A DNA stretch of 64,000 nucleotides from an uncultured SAR86 cluster bacterium (lineage in GTDB: Bacteria > Pseudomonadota > Gammaproteobacteria > Magnimaribacterales > D2472), in the NCBI GenBank assembly GCA_902559885.1, contig CACEJU010000005.1, positions 17,087-81,086 of the forward strand. The letters run 5' to 3'. Both the position numbers and the translations under genes were made by a program. Below the pieces are notes generated by a model that was not told the DNA's origin, ran no database searches, and saw nothing but the letters and a program-made list of their open reading frames with translations. Of this stretch, positions 25,312 to 34,278 are shown piece by piece (position 1 is the stretch's first letter; the number at the start of each line of letters is the position of its first letter).

Positions 25312-25947
25312 TTAATTAAGAACTGAAGAAAAATTCCAATCTCTTACAATTTCCAAAACTTGATACTCTGCTAACATTGAAGAATCAAACTCTTGAAATG
25401 GTGCAGATTTCTTAAGGATATCTATAGCCATGATATCTAGTGCTTGGCTCCCAGAAGATATTAAAATTTGAGAGTCTATAAGTTCTCCACTTGCATCAAT
25501 TTTAGCTAAAATCTGAACACTTCCACCTTCTATATTATCTTCTAAGTTTTGCATTATCTCATTTCCAGACATTTCTATATTACGTTGCCATAAATTTAAA
25601 TATAAAGATTCAGCATTGGTAACTTGACTGGTTTCTTCAAGCCTTTTAATTTGATTTATAGATGGTGAACCAAAAGAAACTTCTTTCACTCCACTATTAA
25701 ATACTTCAAACGACTCAATGGGTGAAGTTCTATTATCAAAATTATCTCCATTATTAATAATATCTATTTCTGAGTTTGCAAATTTAACATTAATGATCGG
25801 AGTGTCTTGGAAAATTGGTAAATTCTTAACAGCTGTGATTGTGATGCCAAATAATAATATTGAGTGAAAGATAATTGATAGCAAAAAAGACTTATTAAAG
25901 GTTAAAGCTCTCGAGCTTGGTTTTTTTATATACTTCTCTTTACTCAT
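25312..25947 (-). CDS. TonB family energy transducer
   Basis: A single N-terminal membrane helix (SFLLSIIFHSILLFGITITAV) preceded by basic residues anchors the protein. A short spacer leads to a C-terminal TonB domain with KIDASGELIDSQILISSGSQALDIMAIDIL. The usual Pro-Lys/Pro-Glu spacer is nearly absent. The gene order gshB-tonB-ruvX matches pseudomonads (which have algH between), where this paralogue is linked to surface functions rather than iron uptake. It overlaps the gshB stop by 8 bp. Whether it serves the siderophore receptor in this window cannot be told. Confidence 0.85.
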   Translation of the reverse strand: MSKEKYIKKPSSRALTFNKSFLLSIIFHSILLFGITITAVKNLPIFQDTPIINVKFANSEIDIINNGDNFDNRTSPIESFEVFNSGVKEVSFGSPSINQIKRLEETSQVTNAESLYLNLWQRNIEMSGNEIMQNLEDNIEGGSVQILAKIDASGELIDSQILISSGSQALDIMAIDILKKSAPFQEFDSSMLAEYQVLEIVRDWNFSSVLN

Positions 25948-26863
25948 TTTCTTTTAAATAGACCTCAATAGGGTTTTCTCCTGTTTGGTCATAAATCTCA
26001 CAAGCGCATGTTGGGCAAGTTATATTTATTTCGGTTAAATAATTTCCAATTATATCTATACCAGCAAAATCAATCCCATGTTCAGATAGCCTTTTACTTA
26101 CTGCATTGGCAATTTTTAATTGATTATTAGATATATCTTTTGCAACACCTCTGCCTCCAGCTGCTAAATTGCCCTTAAAGCTTCCATTCTGAGGAATTCT
26201 AGCTAAAACCTTTTTAAATGGTATACCGTTTATAATTAATACTCTAAAATCACCTTCAAAAATTTCTTCAATGAATTCCTGTACCATTATCATGCGTGTA
26301 CCTGAGTTTGTAAGCTCATCAATAATCAATAACTCCCTTTCTTCTATGGACTCAATTTTATAAATAGACTCTCCGCCCATGCCATCTAAGGGTTTGATGA
26401 TTATCTTTTTATGAAGATTGTAAAATTCTTTTAATATATCTATGTTTGAGGTAATCAGGGTTTTTGGCATAAGATCAGAAAAATATGTCGCAAAAACTTT
26501 TTCATTAAAATTTTGAATTGCATTAGGGTTATTAGATATTCTTGCCCCATGTTCCTGAGCAAGTCCCAGCAAGTGAAGCGCATTCATATAATTTGTGTCT
26601 ACTGGTGGTTCTTTTCTCATAAAAACACGATCAAAAGCTTTTAATGGGACAAGTTTTTTAGCTGCATCAAGTTTTAAATTATTAACATCTTTCACAAACG
26701 ATGCTCTAGAGAGAACTTCACCATCTTTAAATAAAATATCCTCAATGCATGCATGAAATACTTCAACATTATTTTTGATAGACTCCCTCATCATAAATAG
26801 GGTGGTATCTTTTTTAGGATTAAGTTCTTGAAAGCTGTCAGCTATAAATAAATATTGTTTCAC
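25940..26863 (-). CDS. gshB: Glutathione synthetase
   Basis: ATP-grasp enzyme that joins gamma-glutamylcysteine and glycine. It shows FMRKEPPVDTNYMN, KIIIKPLDGMGGESIY (ATP-binding loop), GDFRVLIINGIPF and LTEINITCP, all in order, with a normal length of 307. It starts at GTG, overlapping the rsmE stop by one base. The C-terminus carries an unusual Cys cluster (CPTCACEIYDQ) where the family commonly has SPTGIREI(D). Confidence 0.96.
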   Translation of the reverse strand: MKQYLFIADSFQELNPKKDTTLFMMRESIKNNVEVFHACIEDILFKDGEVLSRASFVKDVNNLKLDAAKKLVPLKAFDRVFMRKEPPVDTNYMNALHLLGLAQEHGARISNNPNAIQNFNEKVFATYFSDLMPKTLITSNIDILKEFYNLHKKIIIKPLDGMGGESIYKIESIEERELLIIDELTNSGTRMIMVQEFIEEIFEGDFRVLIINGIPFKKVLARIPQNGSFKGNLAAGGRGVAKDISNNQLKIANAVSKRLSEHGIDFAGIDIIGNYLTEINITCPTCACEIYDQTGENPIEVYLKENE

Positions 26864-27588
26864 TACAATAATCCCTTTTGATGCTGAATTAACGATACTG
26901 CAACAATAGCGGCAGTCTCAGCTTTAAGAGGAAAATCCCCCAATAAATATATCTCACTTGATTGATTTTTAATTATGATTTCTTCATTTTCAGAAAATCC
27001 TGATTCTGGACCAGTAATAATTCCTATTTTAATATCTTTCATATCGGTATTTAGATTTGTTTTTCCTGAAAAATTAAAAGCTATCAATGTTCTATCTTCA
27101 TTAATCTTTAATGCCGTACTTAAATTATTATGCATAAAAATTTTTGGCTTAAAGTTTCTTTCGCATTGTTTGCAGGCATTTATAAGAATAGCATCGATCT
27201 TATCCATAATTTTATTTAAATCTTTCTTTTGAAGGCTTTGATCTAACAGATCAGGTTTGTAAAGATGAATTTCATCAACACCAAGCTCGGCAAGCTTGTG
27301 AGATAAAAAATTTAAGTTTTCTTTTTTTATAAACGGAATAATTGAAATAATGCTGCTCTTATTTGTTTCAGTGTTTATTACAGATGATAAATATAAAATT
27401 AAATATGATTTATGTAATTCTTTAACAATTGCTTTGCAAGAGCTGCCTTTGCCATCAAATACCTCAACCTCATCATCAACTTGAATCCTTAGAGATTTTG
27501 ATAGATGAAGAAACTCTGCTCCCTTTACTTCGATATAAGAAGAATCCAGATTTAATAAATTCTCATTAAATGTTCTATATAATTTCAC
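26863..27588 (-). CDS. rsmE: 16S rRNA m3U1498 methyltransferase
   Basis: SPOUT-class methyltransferase: an N-terminal PUA-like domain (HLSKSLRIQVDDEVEVFDGKG) followed by the knotted domain with KACKQCERNFKPKI, IGIITGPESGFSENE and LLGDFPLKAETAAIVAV. Length 241 matches E. coli RsmE (243). It starts at GTG after AGG and heads the rsmE-gshB run, 30 bp from the divergent SixA-like gene. Confidence 0.95.
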   Translation of the reverse strand: MKLYRTFNENLLNLDSSYIEVKGAEFLHLSKSLRIQVDDEVEVFDGKGSSCKAIVKELHKSYLILYLSSVINTETNKSSIISIIPFIKKENLNFLSHKLAELGVDEIHLYKPDLLDQSLQKKDLNKIMDKIDAILINACKQCERNFKPKIFMHNNLSTALKINEDRTLIAFNFSGKTNLNTDMKDIKIGIITGPESGFSENEEIIIKNQSSEIYLLGDFPLKAETAAIVAVSLIQHQKGLL

Positions 27589-27618
27589 CTAACTATTATA
27601 ACTATTAGATAAATAATT

Positions 27619-28182
27619 ATGACCAATAGAAATATATTATTGATAAGACATGGTGAAGCAGCAGCAAGTTGGGATAAAGAGAATGACCCTGGTCTGAGCA
27701 TTAATGGCAGGAAGCAAGCTGAGTTATTAGTTGATGAGCCTATGTTACAAAATCTTGAAAACTATGATTTTATTTCCAGCCCTAAAAAAAGAGCGATGGA
27801 GACATCTATCCCTTTGAAAGAAAAATTTAATAAAGATATTACTGTGAATAATATTTTTACTGAGATTCCTGCAAAAAATATACCTAATGAGCAAAAATTT
27901 AATTGGCTTAAAAAAACTGTTACAGCAAATATAGACTCCTTACCAAAAGATATCCATGTTTGGAGAAATAACATTATTAAAAATATTTTTGATGAACTTG
28001 AAGGTGACACTGTAATATTTACACACTTCATGGTTATTAATACTGTTATTGGTTTTGTTAATAAATCAAATAAAATTTTTAATACCCAGCCAAGCTATAC
28101 GAGCATAACTTCTATTAATTTCAACACCCATGGTATTAGCATTGATATCAATAAAGTTGAAAAAACTCATATAAATATCTAA
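27619..28182 (+). CDS. SixA-like histidine phosphatase
   Basis: A phosphoglycerate-mutase-fold phosphatase: the catalytic RHG motif is in NILLIRHGEAAASW, the second His in VIFTHFMVIN, and ISSPKKRAMETS supplies a phosphate-pocket Arg. At 187 residues it is larger than E. coli SixA (161), which dephosphorylates phospho-His proteins. The substrate here is unknown. Alone, divergent from rsmE, 64 bp ahead of fis. Confidence 0.82.
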   Translation: MTNRNILLIRHGEAAASWDKENDPGLSINGRKQAELLVDEPMLQNLENYDFISSPKKRAMETSIPLKEKFNKDITVNNIFTEIPAKNIPNEQKFNWLKKTVTANIDSLPKDIHVWRNNIIKNIFDELEGDTVIFTHFMVINTVIGFVNKSNKIFNTQPSYTSITSINFNTHGISIDINKVEKTHINI

Positions 28183-28246
28183 ATTGCTATTGAGCATTTT
28201 TTAATCAACTGTAAACTTAATAATTCCTAAAATTATTGTTGTAAAG

Positions 28247-28510
28247 TTGGTAAAAAAGAAAAAATCTTTTGATAGTTATTCCAAAAAACCTCTTAAAGAA
28301 GAGGTTGGTAAAGCTATGCGAAGATACTATAAGCAATTAGAAAACTCTAAGCCCGTTGGTGTATACGAGCTTGTTCTAAAAGAAATTGAGCCGCCATTGC
28401 TAATATCTACAATGCAATACACAAAAAATAATCAATCAGAAGCTGCAAAAATTCTTGGTCTCAATAGAACAACATTGAGAACAAAACTAAAAAAATATAA
28501 CTTAATTTAA
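28247..28510 (+). CDS. fis: Nucleoid protein Fis
   Basis: The 87-residue product aligns with Fis through its C-terminal half: VYELVLKEIEPPLLISTMQYTKNN then the helix-turn-helix QSEAAKILGLNRTTLRTKLKKY. The N-terminal beta-hairpin region is shorter and more basic than in E. coli (98 residues). It starts at TTG without a clear ribosome site. In enterobacteria fis follows dusB; here dusB is absent and fis leads purH-purD-coq7, 4 bp before purH. Confidence 0.93.
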   Translation: MVKKKKSFDSYSKKPLKEEVGKAMRRYYKQLENSKPVGVYELVLKEIEPPLLISTMQYTKNNQSEAAKILGLNRTTLRTKLKKYNLI

Positions 28511-28514
28511 TCTA

Positions 28515-30053
28515 ATGAAAAATATTCTACCCAAGTCTGCACTTATAAGTGTATCTGATAAAAAAAATCTTAAGATGCTAGTTGATTTTCTAATTGCAAA
28601 AGAAGTGAAAATAATTTCAACTGGTGGGACCTTTAAAAGAATTAAAGAAATCACTGATGATGTAATCGAAGTTAGTGAATTTACTGGTTTTTCTGAAATG
28701 ATGGATGGCAGAGTAAAAACTCTGCATCCAAAAATACATGCTGGAATTTTAGCAAGAAGAGCAACAGATCTTGATGTTTTATCTGAAAAAAATTATGAGC
28801 CAATTGATCTTGTAGTAGTTAATCTCTATCCATTTAAAGAAACAATTGCTAAAGATCCAGATTTTGAAGATGCAATAGAACAAATTGATATTGGGGGCCC
28901 TACTATGATTAGGGCTGCTGCTAAAAACTTTGCTGATGTTGCTGTACTGCCTAATCCGAATGACTACCAATCATTTATTGATGATTGGAGGAAAAATGAT
29001 GGCATTACCTATGAATTTAGAAAAAAACAAGCAGCAAAAGTCTTTGCAATAATGGCAAAATATAATCTAGCTATTGCAAATTATTTAAACGAAGAAAATA
29101 CAGATATCCCAGATTATTTATTTTCATCATCTCAAGAAATGCGCTACGGTGAGAATCCTCATCAAAAAGCTAAATTATTAACCTTTAGCGGTCTTGAAAA
29201 TAGAAATATTGCTAATGCAGATATTATTCAAGGAAAAGAGCTTTCATATAACAACATAGTCGATGCTGATGCAGCATGGGAATGTGTGAAAGAATTCGAT
29301 GAGCCTTCATGCGTCATAGTAAAACATGCAAATCCATGTGGAGTTGCCTCAAGCAAAAATTATTTGGGAGCATATGATCTTGCATTTAATACAGATCCTA
29401 CATCTGCTTTTGGTGGAATCATTGCAATTAATGGAAAAATGGATCATGAATGTGCAAAAGAAATCAACAACAGGCAATTTGTGGAAGTAATAATTGCAAC
29501 TGACTATGAAAAAGAAGCTTTAGATGTGTTTGCAACAAAGAAAAATATCAGGGTATTGAAAGTTGATTTAGAAGCAGATAATCCCTATCCAGGAACTATT
29601 AAAAAAGTCTCTGGTGGGATATTAATACAAGACGATGATAAAAAAATAGTTCAAAAGGAAGACCTTAAGTGCGTAACAAAAATTCAGCCAACTGATCAAC
29701 AATTAGATGATCTTTTATTTGCGTGGAGGGTTGCAAAATATGTTAAATCAAACGCCATTGTCTATGTTAAAAATAAACAAACTATGGGAATTGGTGCTGG
29801 CCAAATGAGTAGAGTTATTAGCGCTGAAATAGCAAATTTAAAAGCAAAAGAAGAAAGCCTTGAAGTTACAGATTCTGTTATGGCATCTGATGCTTTTTTT
29901 CCATTTAGAGATGGTATTGATAAGGCGGCTGAAGCTGGAATTTCAGCAATTATTCAACCTGGTGGTTCAATCCGTGATGATGAAGTTATCAATGCCGCTA
30001 ATGAACATGGCATTGCTATGGTATTTACAGGTATGAGGCATTTTAGACACTAA
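28515..30053 (+). CDS. purH: Bifunctional AICAR transformylase / IMP cyclohydrolase
   Basis: PurH performs the last two steps to IMP. The N-terminal MGS-like cyclohydrolase domain has [13 protein letters not shown] and [15 protein letters not shown]; the transformylase domain has [35 protein letters not shown] and the C-terminal [15 protein letters not shown]. Length 512 is slightly short of E. coli (529). It follows fis and touches purD (TAATG). Confidence 0.98.
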   Translation: MKNILPKSALISVSDKKNLKMLVDFLIAKEVKIISTGGTFKRIKEITDDVIEVSEFTGFSEMMDGRVKTLHPKIHAGILARRATDLDVLSEKNYEPIDLVVVNLYPFKETIAKDPDFEDAIEQIDIGGPTMIRAAAKNFADVAVLPNPNDYQSFIDDWRKNDGITYEFRKKQAAKVFAIMAKYNLAIANYLNEENTDIPDYLFSSSQEMRYGENPHQKAKLLTFSGLENRNIANADIIQGKELSYNNIVDADAAWECVKEFDEPSCVIVKHANPCGVASSKNYLGAYDLAFNTDPTSAFGGIIAINGKMDHECAKEINNRQFVEVIIATDYEKEALDVFATKKNIRVLKVDLEADNPYPGTIKKVSGGILIQDDDKKIVQKEDLKCVTKIQPTDQQLDDLLFAWRVAKYVKSNAIVYVKNKQTMGIGAGQMSRVISAEIANLKAKEESLEVTDSVMASDAFFPFRDGIDKAAEAGISAIIQPGGSIRDDEVINAANEHGIAMVFTGMRHFRH

Positions 30054-31318
30054 TGAATGTATTGATTATAGGATCGGGCGGAAGAGAGCATGCATTAGCA
30101 TGGAAGTCTGCACAAGATGATTTTGTTAAAAAAGTCTATGTCGGTCCAGGCAATGCTGGTACAGATACAGAACCAAAAATCCAAAATGTTGATCTAAGCA
30201 ATGACTTTGAAAAAATTAGTGCTTTTTGTAAAAGTGAAGAAATTGGATTAGTAATTGTTGGGCCTGAGCAACCATTAGTAGATGGATTGGTTGATTACTT
30301 GAAAGCTAATAACATTAAAGCTTTTGGGCCAGATAAGAAAGCAGCAAGATTAGAGGGATCAAAAAGTTTTTCAAAAGATTTTTTTAAGAAATATAAAATA
30401 CCAACTGCATCATATAAAACATTTGATTCTTATGAGAAAGCTAAAGACTATCTAGATTTAATTTCATACCCAACTGTTGTGAAGGCTGATGGTTTAGCTG
30501 CAGGTAAGGGAGTAATAATTTGTGAAAACAAAATTGAGGCTGATGCAGCATTACAATCTATTTTCTTAGATAAAGCTTTTGGTTCTGCTGGCAATAAAGT
30601 AGTAATAGAGGATTTTTTAAAAGGTGAAGAAGCTAGTTTTATTGCAGTTGTAAGTAATAAAGACATTGTTCCTCTAGCAACCAGTCAAGATCACAAAGCA
30701 GTAGAAGATGGTGACAAGGGACTAAATACCGGCGGTATGGGGGCCTACTCTCCTGCGCCTATTGTGACTGATGAACTTTCAAAAAAAATAATTGATCAAG
30801 TAATGCTACCAACAATGGAGGGTCTTATTAATGAGGGTTCTCCATATTTAGGTTTCTTATATGCTGGTTTGATGATAGATGGAGAAGATATCAAAGTTTT
30901 AGAGTTTAATTGTCGCTTTGGTGACCCAGAAACACAGCCAATAATGATGAGGCTGAAATCTTCTCTTACAAACTTATGCATTGATGCTATTGATGGCAAC
31001 CTTGATAATCATAAAGCTGATTGGGATGAAAGGCATGCCTGTGGGGTTGTTATTGCCTCAGAGGGTTATCCTGAAAATTATGCTAAAAATAAAGAAATCT
31101 CTTTTCAAGCTTTAAATAATGAAAATATGAAAATTTTTCATGCTGGTACAAAAAAAGATGGTGAAAAAATTCTTACATCAGGTGGAAGAGTCTTATGCGC
31201 AACAGCGTTAGGCAAAGATCTAAAAGAAGCACAAAAACTATCTTATAATGCTGTTAAAAGCATATCATTTGAGGGTGCTTTTTTTAGAAAAGATATTGGA
31301 CACAAAGGATTTAAATGA
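30053..31318 (+). CDS. purD: Phosphoribosylamine-glycine ligase
   Basis: ATP-grasp enzyme for the second purine step. IGSGGREHALAWK opens the chain, followed by GPEQPLVDGL, the ATP-binding PTVVKADGLAAGKGVI, MGAYSPAP and LEFNCRFGDPETQ with metal ligands. Length 421 is normal. Overlaps purH by one base and coq7 by four, so all are cotranscribed. Confidence 0.98.
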   Translation: MNVLIIGSGGREHALAWKSAQDDFVKKVYVGPGNAGTDTEPKIQNVDLSNDFEKISAFCKSEEIGLVIVGPEQPLVDGLVDYLKANNIKAFGPDKKAARLEGSKSFSKDFFKKYKIPTASYKTFDSYEKAKDYLDLISYPTVVKADGLAAGKGVIICENKIEADAALQSIFLDKAFGSAGNKVVIEDFLKGEEASFIAVVSNKDIVPLATSQDHKAVEDGDKGLNTGGMGAYSPAPIVTDELSKKIIDQVMLPTMEGLINEGSPYLGFLYAGLMIDGEDIKVLEFNCRFGDPETQPIMMRLKSSLTNLCIDAIDGNLDNHKADWDERHACGVVIASEGYPENYAKNKEISFQALNNENMKIFHAGTKKDGEKILTSGGRVLCATALGKDLKEAQKLSYNAVKSISFEGAFFRKDIGHKGFK

Positions 31319-31941
31319 GTTTTGTAAATAAGTTTGTAAATGAGTTGGATATTGCTCTAAAAACCCTATCGAATAAAAAACCTGGCACACCAAGAGAATA
31401 CCCTGTTACAGAATTTAATCCTAATCTTACTGATGAAGAAAAAAAATTATCAGCAAAACTTATGAGAATAAATTTAGCTGGTGAGGTAGCAGCTCAAGCT
31501 CTTTACAGGGGCCAAGCTCTAGTTTGTAAAGATGATGAAATCAAAGAACATCTTATAAGTGCTGGTGAAGAAGAAACAGATCATTTAATTTGGTGTAAAA
31601 AAAGACTGGACGAGCTTGATGGAAAGCCTTCAATATTAAATCCAATATGGTATGCAGGTTCATTTGCTATTGGTACCATTTTTGGAAGTATGGGTGAAAA
31701 AACAAGTCTTGGATTTGTAGAAGAAACTGAAAAACAAGTTGTAAAGCATCTAGAGAAGCATTTATCTAAAATTTCTGAGAATGATGTTGAAACAATTGAG
31801 ATTCTAAAAACCATGAGAGCAGATGAAGATGAGCATGCTCAAGAAGCATCATTAAATGGCAGTGAAGAATTATCGGAGCCAACTAAAAAGTTTATGAGTG
31901 CAACCGCGAAGATAATGACCTCATCAAGTGCTCATATTTAG
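31315..31941 (+). CDS. coq7: Ubiquinone biosynthesis di-iron hydroxylase Coq7
   Basis: Coq7/CatA hydroxylates demethoxyubiquinone in aerobic ubiquinone synthesis. The carboxylate/His di-iron ligands are seen in NLAGEVAAQALYRGQ, AGEEETDHLIW and RADEDEHAQEA; the hydrophobic NPIWYAGSFAIGTIFG segment is the membrane-contact helix. Length 208. It overlaps purD by 4 bp and converges on trpC with a 3-bp gap. It marks an aerobic ubiquinone-using proteobacterium. Confidence 0.96.
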   Translation: MSFVNKFVNELDIALKTLSNKKPGTPREYPVTEFNPNLTDEEKKLSAKLMRINLAGEVAAQALYRGQALVCKDDEIKEHLISAGEEETDHLIWCKKRLDELDGKPSILNPIWYAGSFAIGTIFGSMGEKTSLGFVEETEKQVVKHLEKHLSKISENDVETIEILKTMRADEDEHAQEASLNGSEELSEPTKKFMSATAKIMTSSSAHI

Positions 31942-31944
31942 AAA

Positions 31945-32709
31945 TTAAATATCTAATAGATTAAGATTATTTTTCATTAAGCTTTCGCCAATTAGAAAAG
32001 CTGATATGTCATTAGCCATTAAATTTTTTATATCTTCTGAAGATTTGATGCCTGATTCTGATATAAAAATATTATCTCCTTCAAAGTTTTTCCTTAAAGA
32101 AATTGAATTATTAATATCTACTTCAAAAGTTTTAAGATTCCTATTATTTACCCCAATTATAGAATCTTTGATTACTATAGCCCTATCAAGCTCCTCCTGA
32201 TCATGAACTTCAATAATAAAGTCTAAATTTAGTTCAGTTGCTAGTTTTGAATAAGATAAAAGTCTATCGTCATCTAAAATGCTAGCAATAAGAAGAATGC
32301 AATCAGCTCCAATTAGCTTTGATTCATATATCTGATATTCAGAAATAATAAAATCTTTTCTTAGTATAGGAAGTTTTGAAATTCTTTTTACATCTTCTAA
32401 ATATTTATCTGAGCCCATAAAAAAATGCTCTTCTGTAAGAATTGATAAGGCTGTTGCTCCCATTTCCTCGTATTCTTTTGCTTTCTTAACAGGATTAAAA
32501 TCTTGGTCAATAATGCCTGCGCTTGGAGAGGCTTTTTTAATTTCAGCTATAACAGCGGGTTTTACATGCAGAAGACTTTCTTTAAAGCTAGAGATTGTTG
32601 TTAAATCAACGCCCTCAAGTTTTTTAATTAAAGTTGTTATTGGAACTTCTTTATTACGTAGTGCAATATCTTTGCTTTTTTGAAGGACAATTTTATCTAG
32701 AATATTCAT
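31945..32709 (-). CDS. trpC: Indole-3-glycerol-phosphate synthase
   Basis: A monofunctional TIM-barrel enzyme (254 residues), not the TrpC-TrpF fusion of enterobacteria. It has AVIAEIKKASPSAGII, FFMGSDKYLEDV, LPILRKDFIISEYQI, the EVHDQEEL strand, IGVNNRNLKTFEVD and FISESGIKSSEDI, so the catalytic Lys, Glu and Asn residues are present. Last gene of the long operon; trpF, trpB and trpA are not in the window. Confidence 0.97.
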   Translation of the reverse strand: MNILDKIVLQKSKDIALRNKEVPITTLIKKLEGVDLTTISSFKESLLHVKPAVIAEIKKASPSAGIIDQDFNPVKKAKEYEEMGATALSILTEEHFFMGSDKYLEDVKRISKLPILRKDFIISEYQIYESKLIGADCILLIASILDDDRLLSYSKLATELNLDFIIEVHDQEELDRAIVIKDSIIGVNNRNLKTFEVDINNSISLRKNFEGDNIFISESGIKSSEDIKNLMANDISAFLIGESLMKNNLNLLDI

Positions 32710-33719
32710 TTTAAATTAGAGAATTTAACATACTGCTCGAGTGCATTTTTTGCACTACCATTTTTTAGAACATTTTTTGCTTTATATACTCCCTCTTCAA
32801 TTGAATCTTCGCACCCAGCTAGATAAATTGCTGCTCCGGCATTCATAGCAATCATATCTGTAACTGGGCTTTCATTGCCTGAAAAAGCATCAATGATCAT
32901 TTGATAACTTTCTTCAGGTGAATTAGCTTCTATTTGTTCAAACAAGGCTCGTTGCAAACCAAAATCTTCAGGAATAATCTCAAATTTTTTTATATCACCA
33001 TCCTTAAGTTCAGCTACATATGTTTTTTCAGTAATGGTTATTTCATCTAGGCCATCTGCTCCATGAACAACTAATACATGCTCCATTCCCAATTTTTTTG
33101 CAACGCTTGCAAAAACCTCAACTAAATCTTTTGAATATACTCCTATGATCTGTTTTTTAGCATTGCATGGATTTGTATGAGGCCCTAAGAGATTAAAGAT
33201 AGTTTTTACTCCTATTTTTTGTCTCGCAGGCATCACATATTTCATAGACTGATGATGAAGGGGTGCAAATAAAAAAATAAAGCCTACATTATTAAAAATT
33301 TTATTAAGCTGATCTCTTTCATGATTAATATTGGCTCCAGCTGTTGTTAAAAAATCTGCGCTGCCGGACTTACTGGATATTGCTTTATTTCCATGTTTTG
33401 TAACCTTAGCTCCTCCGGCTGTAGCAACAAATGCAGAGGCAGTTGAACAATTAAAAGTATGCAGCCCAGACCCGCCTGTTCCACAGGTGTCAATATGATT
33501 GCCGTCACCTATATCAAATTGCAAAGATTTTGATCGCATAACTGAGGCTGCGGCTGATATTTCAATTTCAGAAATACCTTTTGTATTAAGAGCTAATAAA
33601 AATTCTTCGATATCACCATCACTTTCATTGCCACTCATAATTGAATTTATTGCGCTTTCCATCTCCTGATAAGAAAGATCGCTGTTTGAATTTATGCTTT
33701 GAATCTGATCTTTAATCAT
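32706..33719 (-). CDS. trpD: Anthranilate phosphoribosyltransferase
   Basis: TrpD transfers phosphoribose from PRPP to anthranilate. The PRPP site HIDTCGTGGSGLHTFNCSTA, KHGNKAISSKSGSADFL and GPHTNPCNAKKQIIGVYS are intact, and the N-terminal helical bundle is complete. It is monofunctional (337 residues), separate from TrpG. It overlaps trpG by 8 bp and trpC by 4 bp. Confidence 0.97.
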   Translation of the reverse strand: MIKDQIQSINSNSDLSYQEMESAINSIMSGNESDGDIEEFLLALNTKGISEIEISAAASVMRSKSLQFDIGDGNHIDTCGTGGSGLHTFNCSTASAFVATAGGAKVTKHGNKAISSKSGSADFLTTAGANINHERDQLNKIFNNVGFIFLFAPLHHQSMKYVMPARQKIGVKTIFNLLGPHTNPCNAKKQIIGVYSKDLVEVFASVAKKLGMEHVLVVHGADGLDEITITEKTYVAELKDGDIKKFEIIPEDFGLQRALFEQIEANSPEESYQMIIDAFSGNESPVTDMIAMNAGAAIYLAGCEDSIEEGVYKAKNVLKNGSAKNALEQYVKFSNLK

Positions 33720-34278
33720 TATTTAAGAAATTTTTTATCAGTTGCATACCCTGATCTGTTTCAATTGATTCTGGATGAAATTGTACTCCATAAATTGGTT
33801 TAGATTTATGCCTAACCCCCATAATAATTGAATCATCACCATCAAGCTCAGCTATGATTTCAAGCTCTTGGGGCAATGATGCTTTTTCAATGATTAAGCT
33901 ATGGTACCTAACCACTTTTAATGGATTATCGATATTTAAAAATAAGCTCTCAGAATTATGCTTAATTAAAGAGGTTTTGCCATGAAAAACTTTAGGAGCT
34001 TTGATAATGTTCCCACCAAAGGCAGCTCCGATAGATTGATGGCCTAAACAAACTCCAAGCAAAGGAACTTTGGTTTTTTTTATTAACTCAATAGAAATAC
34101 CTGCTTCCTTTGGAGTACATGGCCCAGGAGAAATTACTATCTTAGTTGGATTAACTCTTTCAATTTCATCTAGAGTAATTTCGTCATTTCTTTTTATAAG
34201 TAAATTAGGTTCAATTTGACCAATATATTGAACTAGGTTGTATGTGAATGAATCATAATTATCAATAACTAAAATCAT
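33712..34278 (-). CDS. trpG: Anthranilate synthase glutamine amidotransferase subunit
   Basis: Class I glutamine amidotransferase: IDNYDSFTYNLVQYIGQ at the start, nucleophile Cys in LLGVCLGHQSIGAAFGG, and the His-Glu pair in YGVQFHPESIETDQG. It supplies ammonia to TrpE; in some organisms the same subunit (PabA) also serves folate synthesis, which is possible here since no second copy is seen. Overlaps trpE by 4 bp. Confidence 0.96.
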   Translation of the reverse strand: MILVIDNYDSFTYNLVQYIGQIEPNLLIKRNDEITLDEIERVNPTKIVISPGPCTPKEAGISIELIKKTKVPLLGVCLGHQSIGAAFGGNIIKAPKVFHGKTSLIKHNSESLFLNIDNPLKVVRYHSLIIEKASLPQELEIIAELDGDDSIIMGVRHKSKPIYGVQFHPESIETDQGMQLIKNFLNND

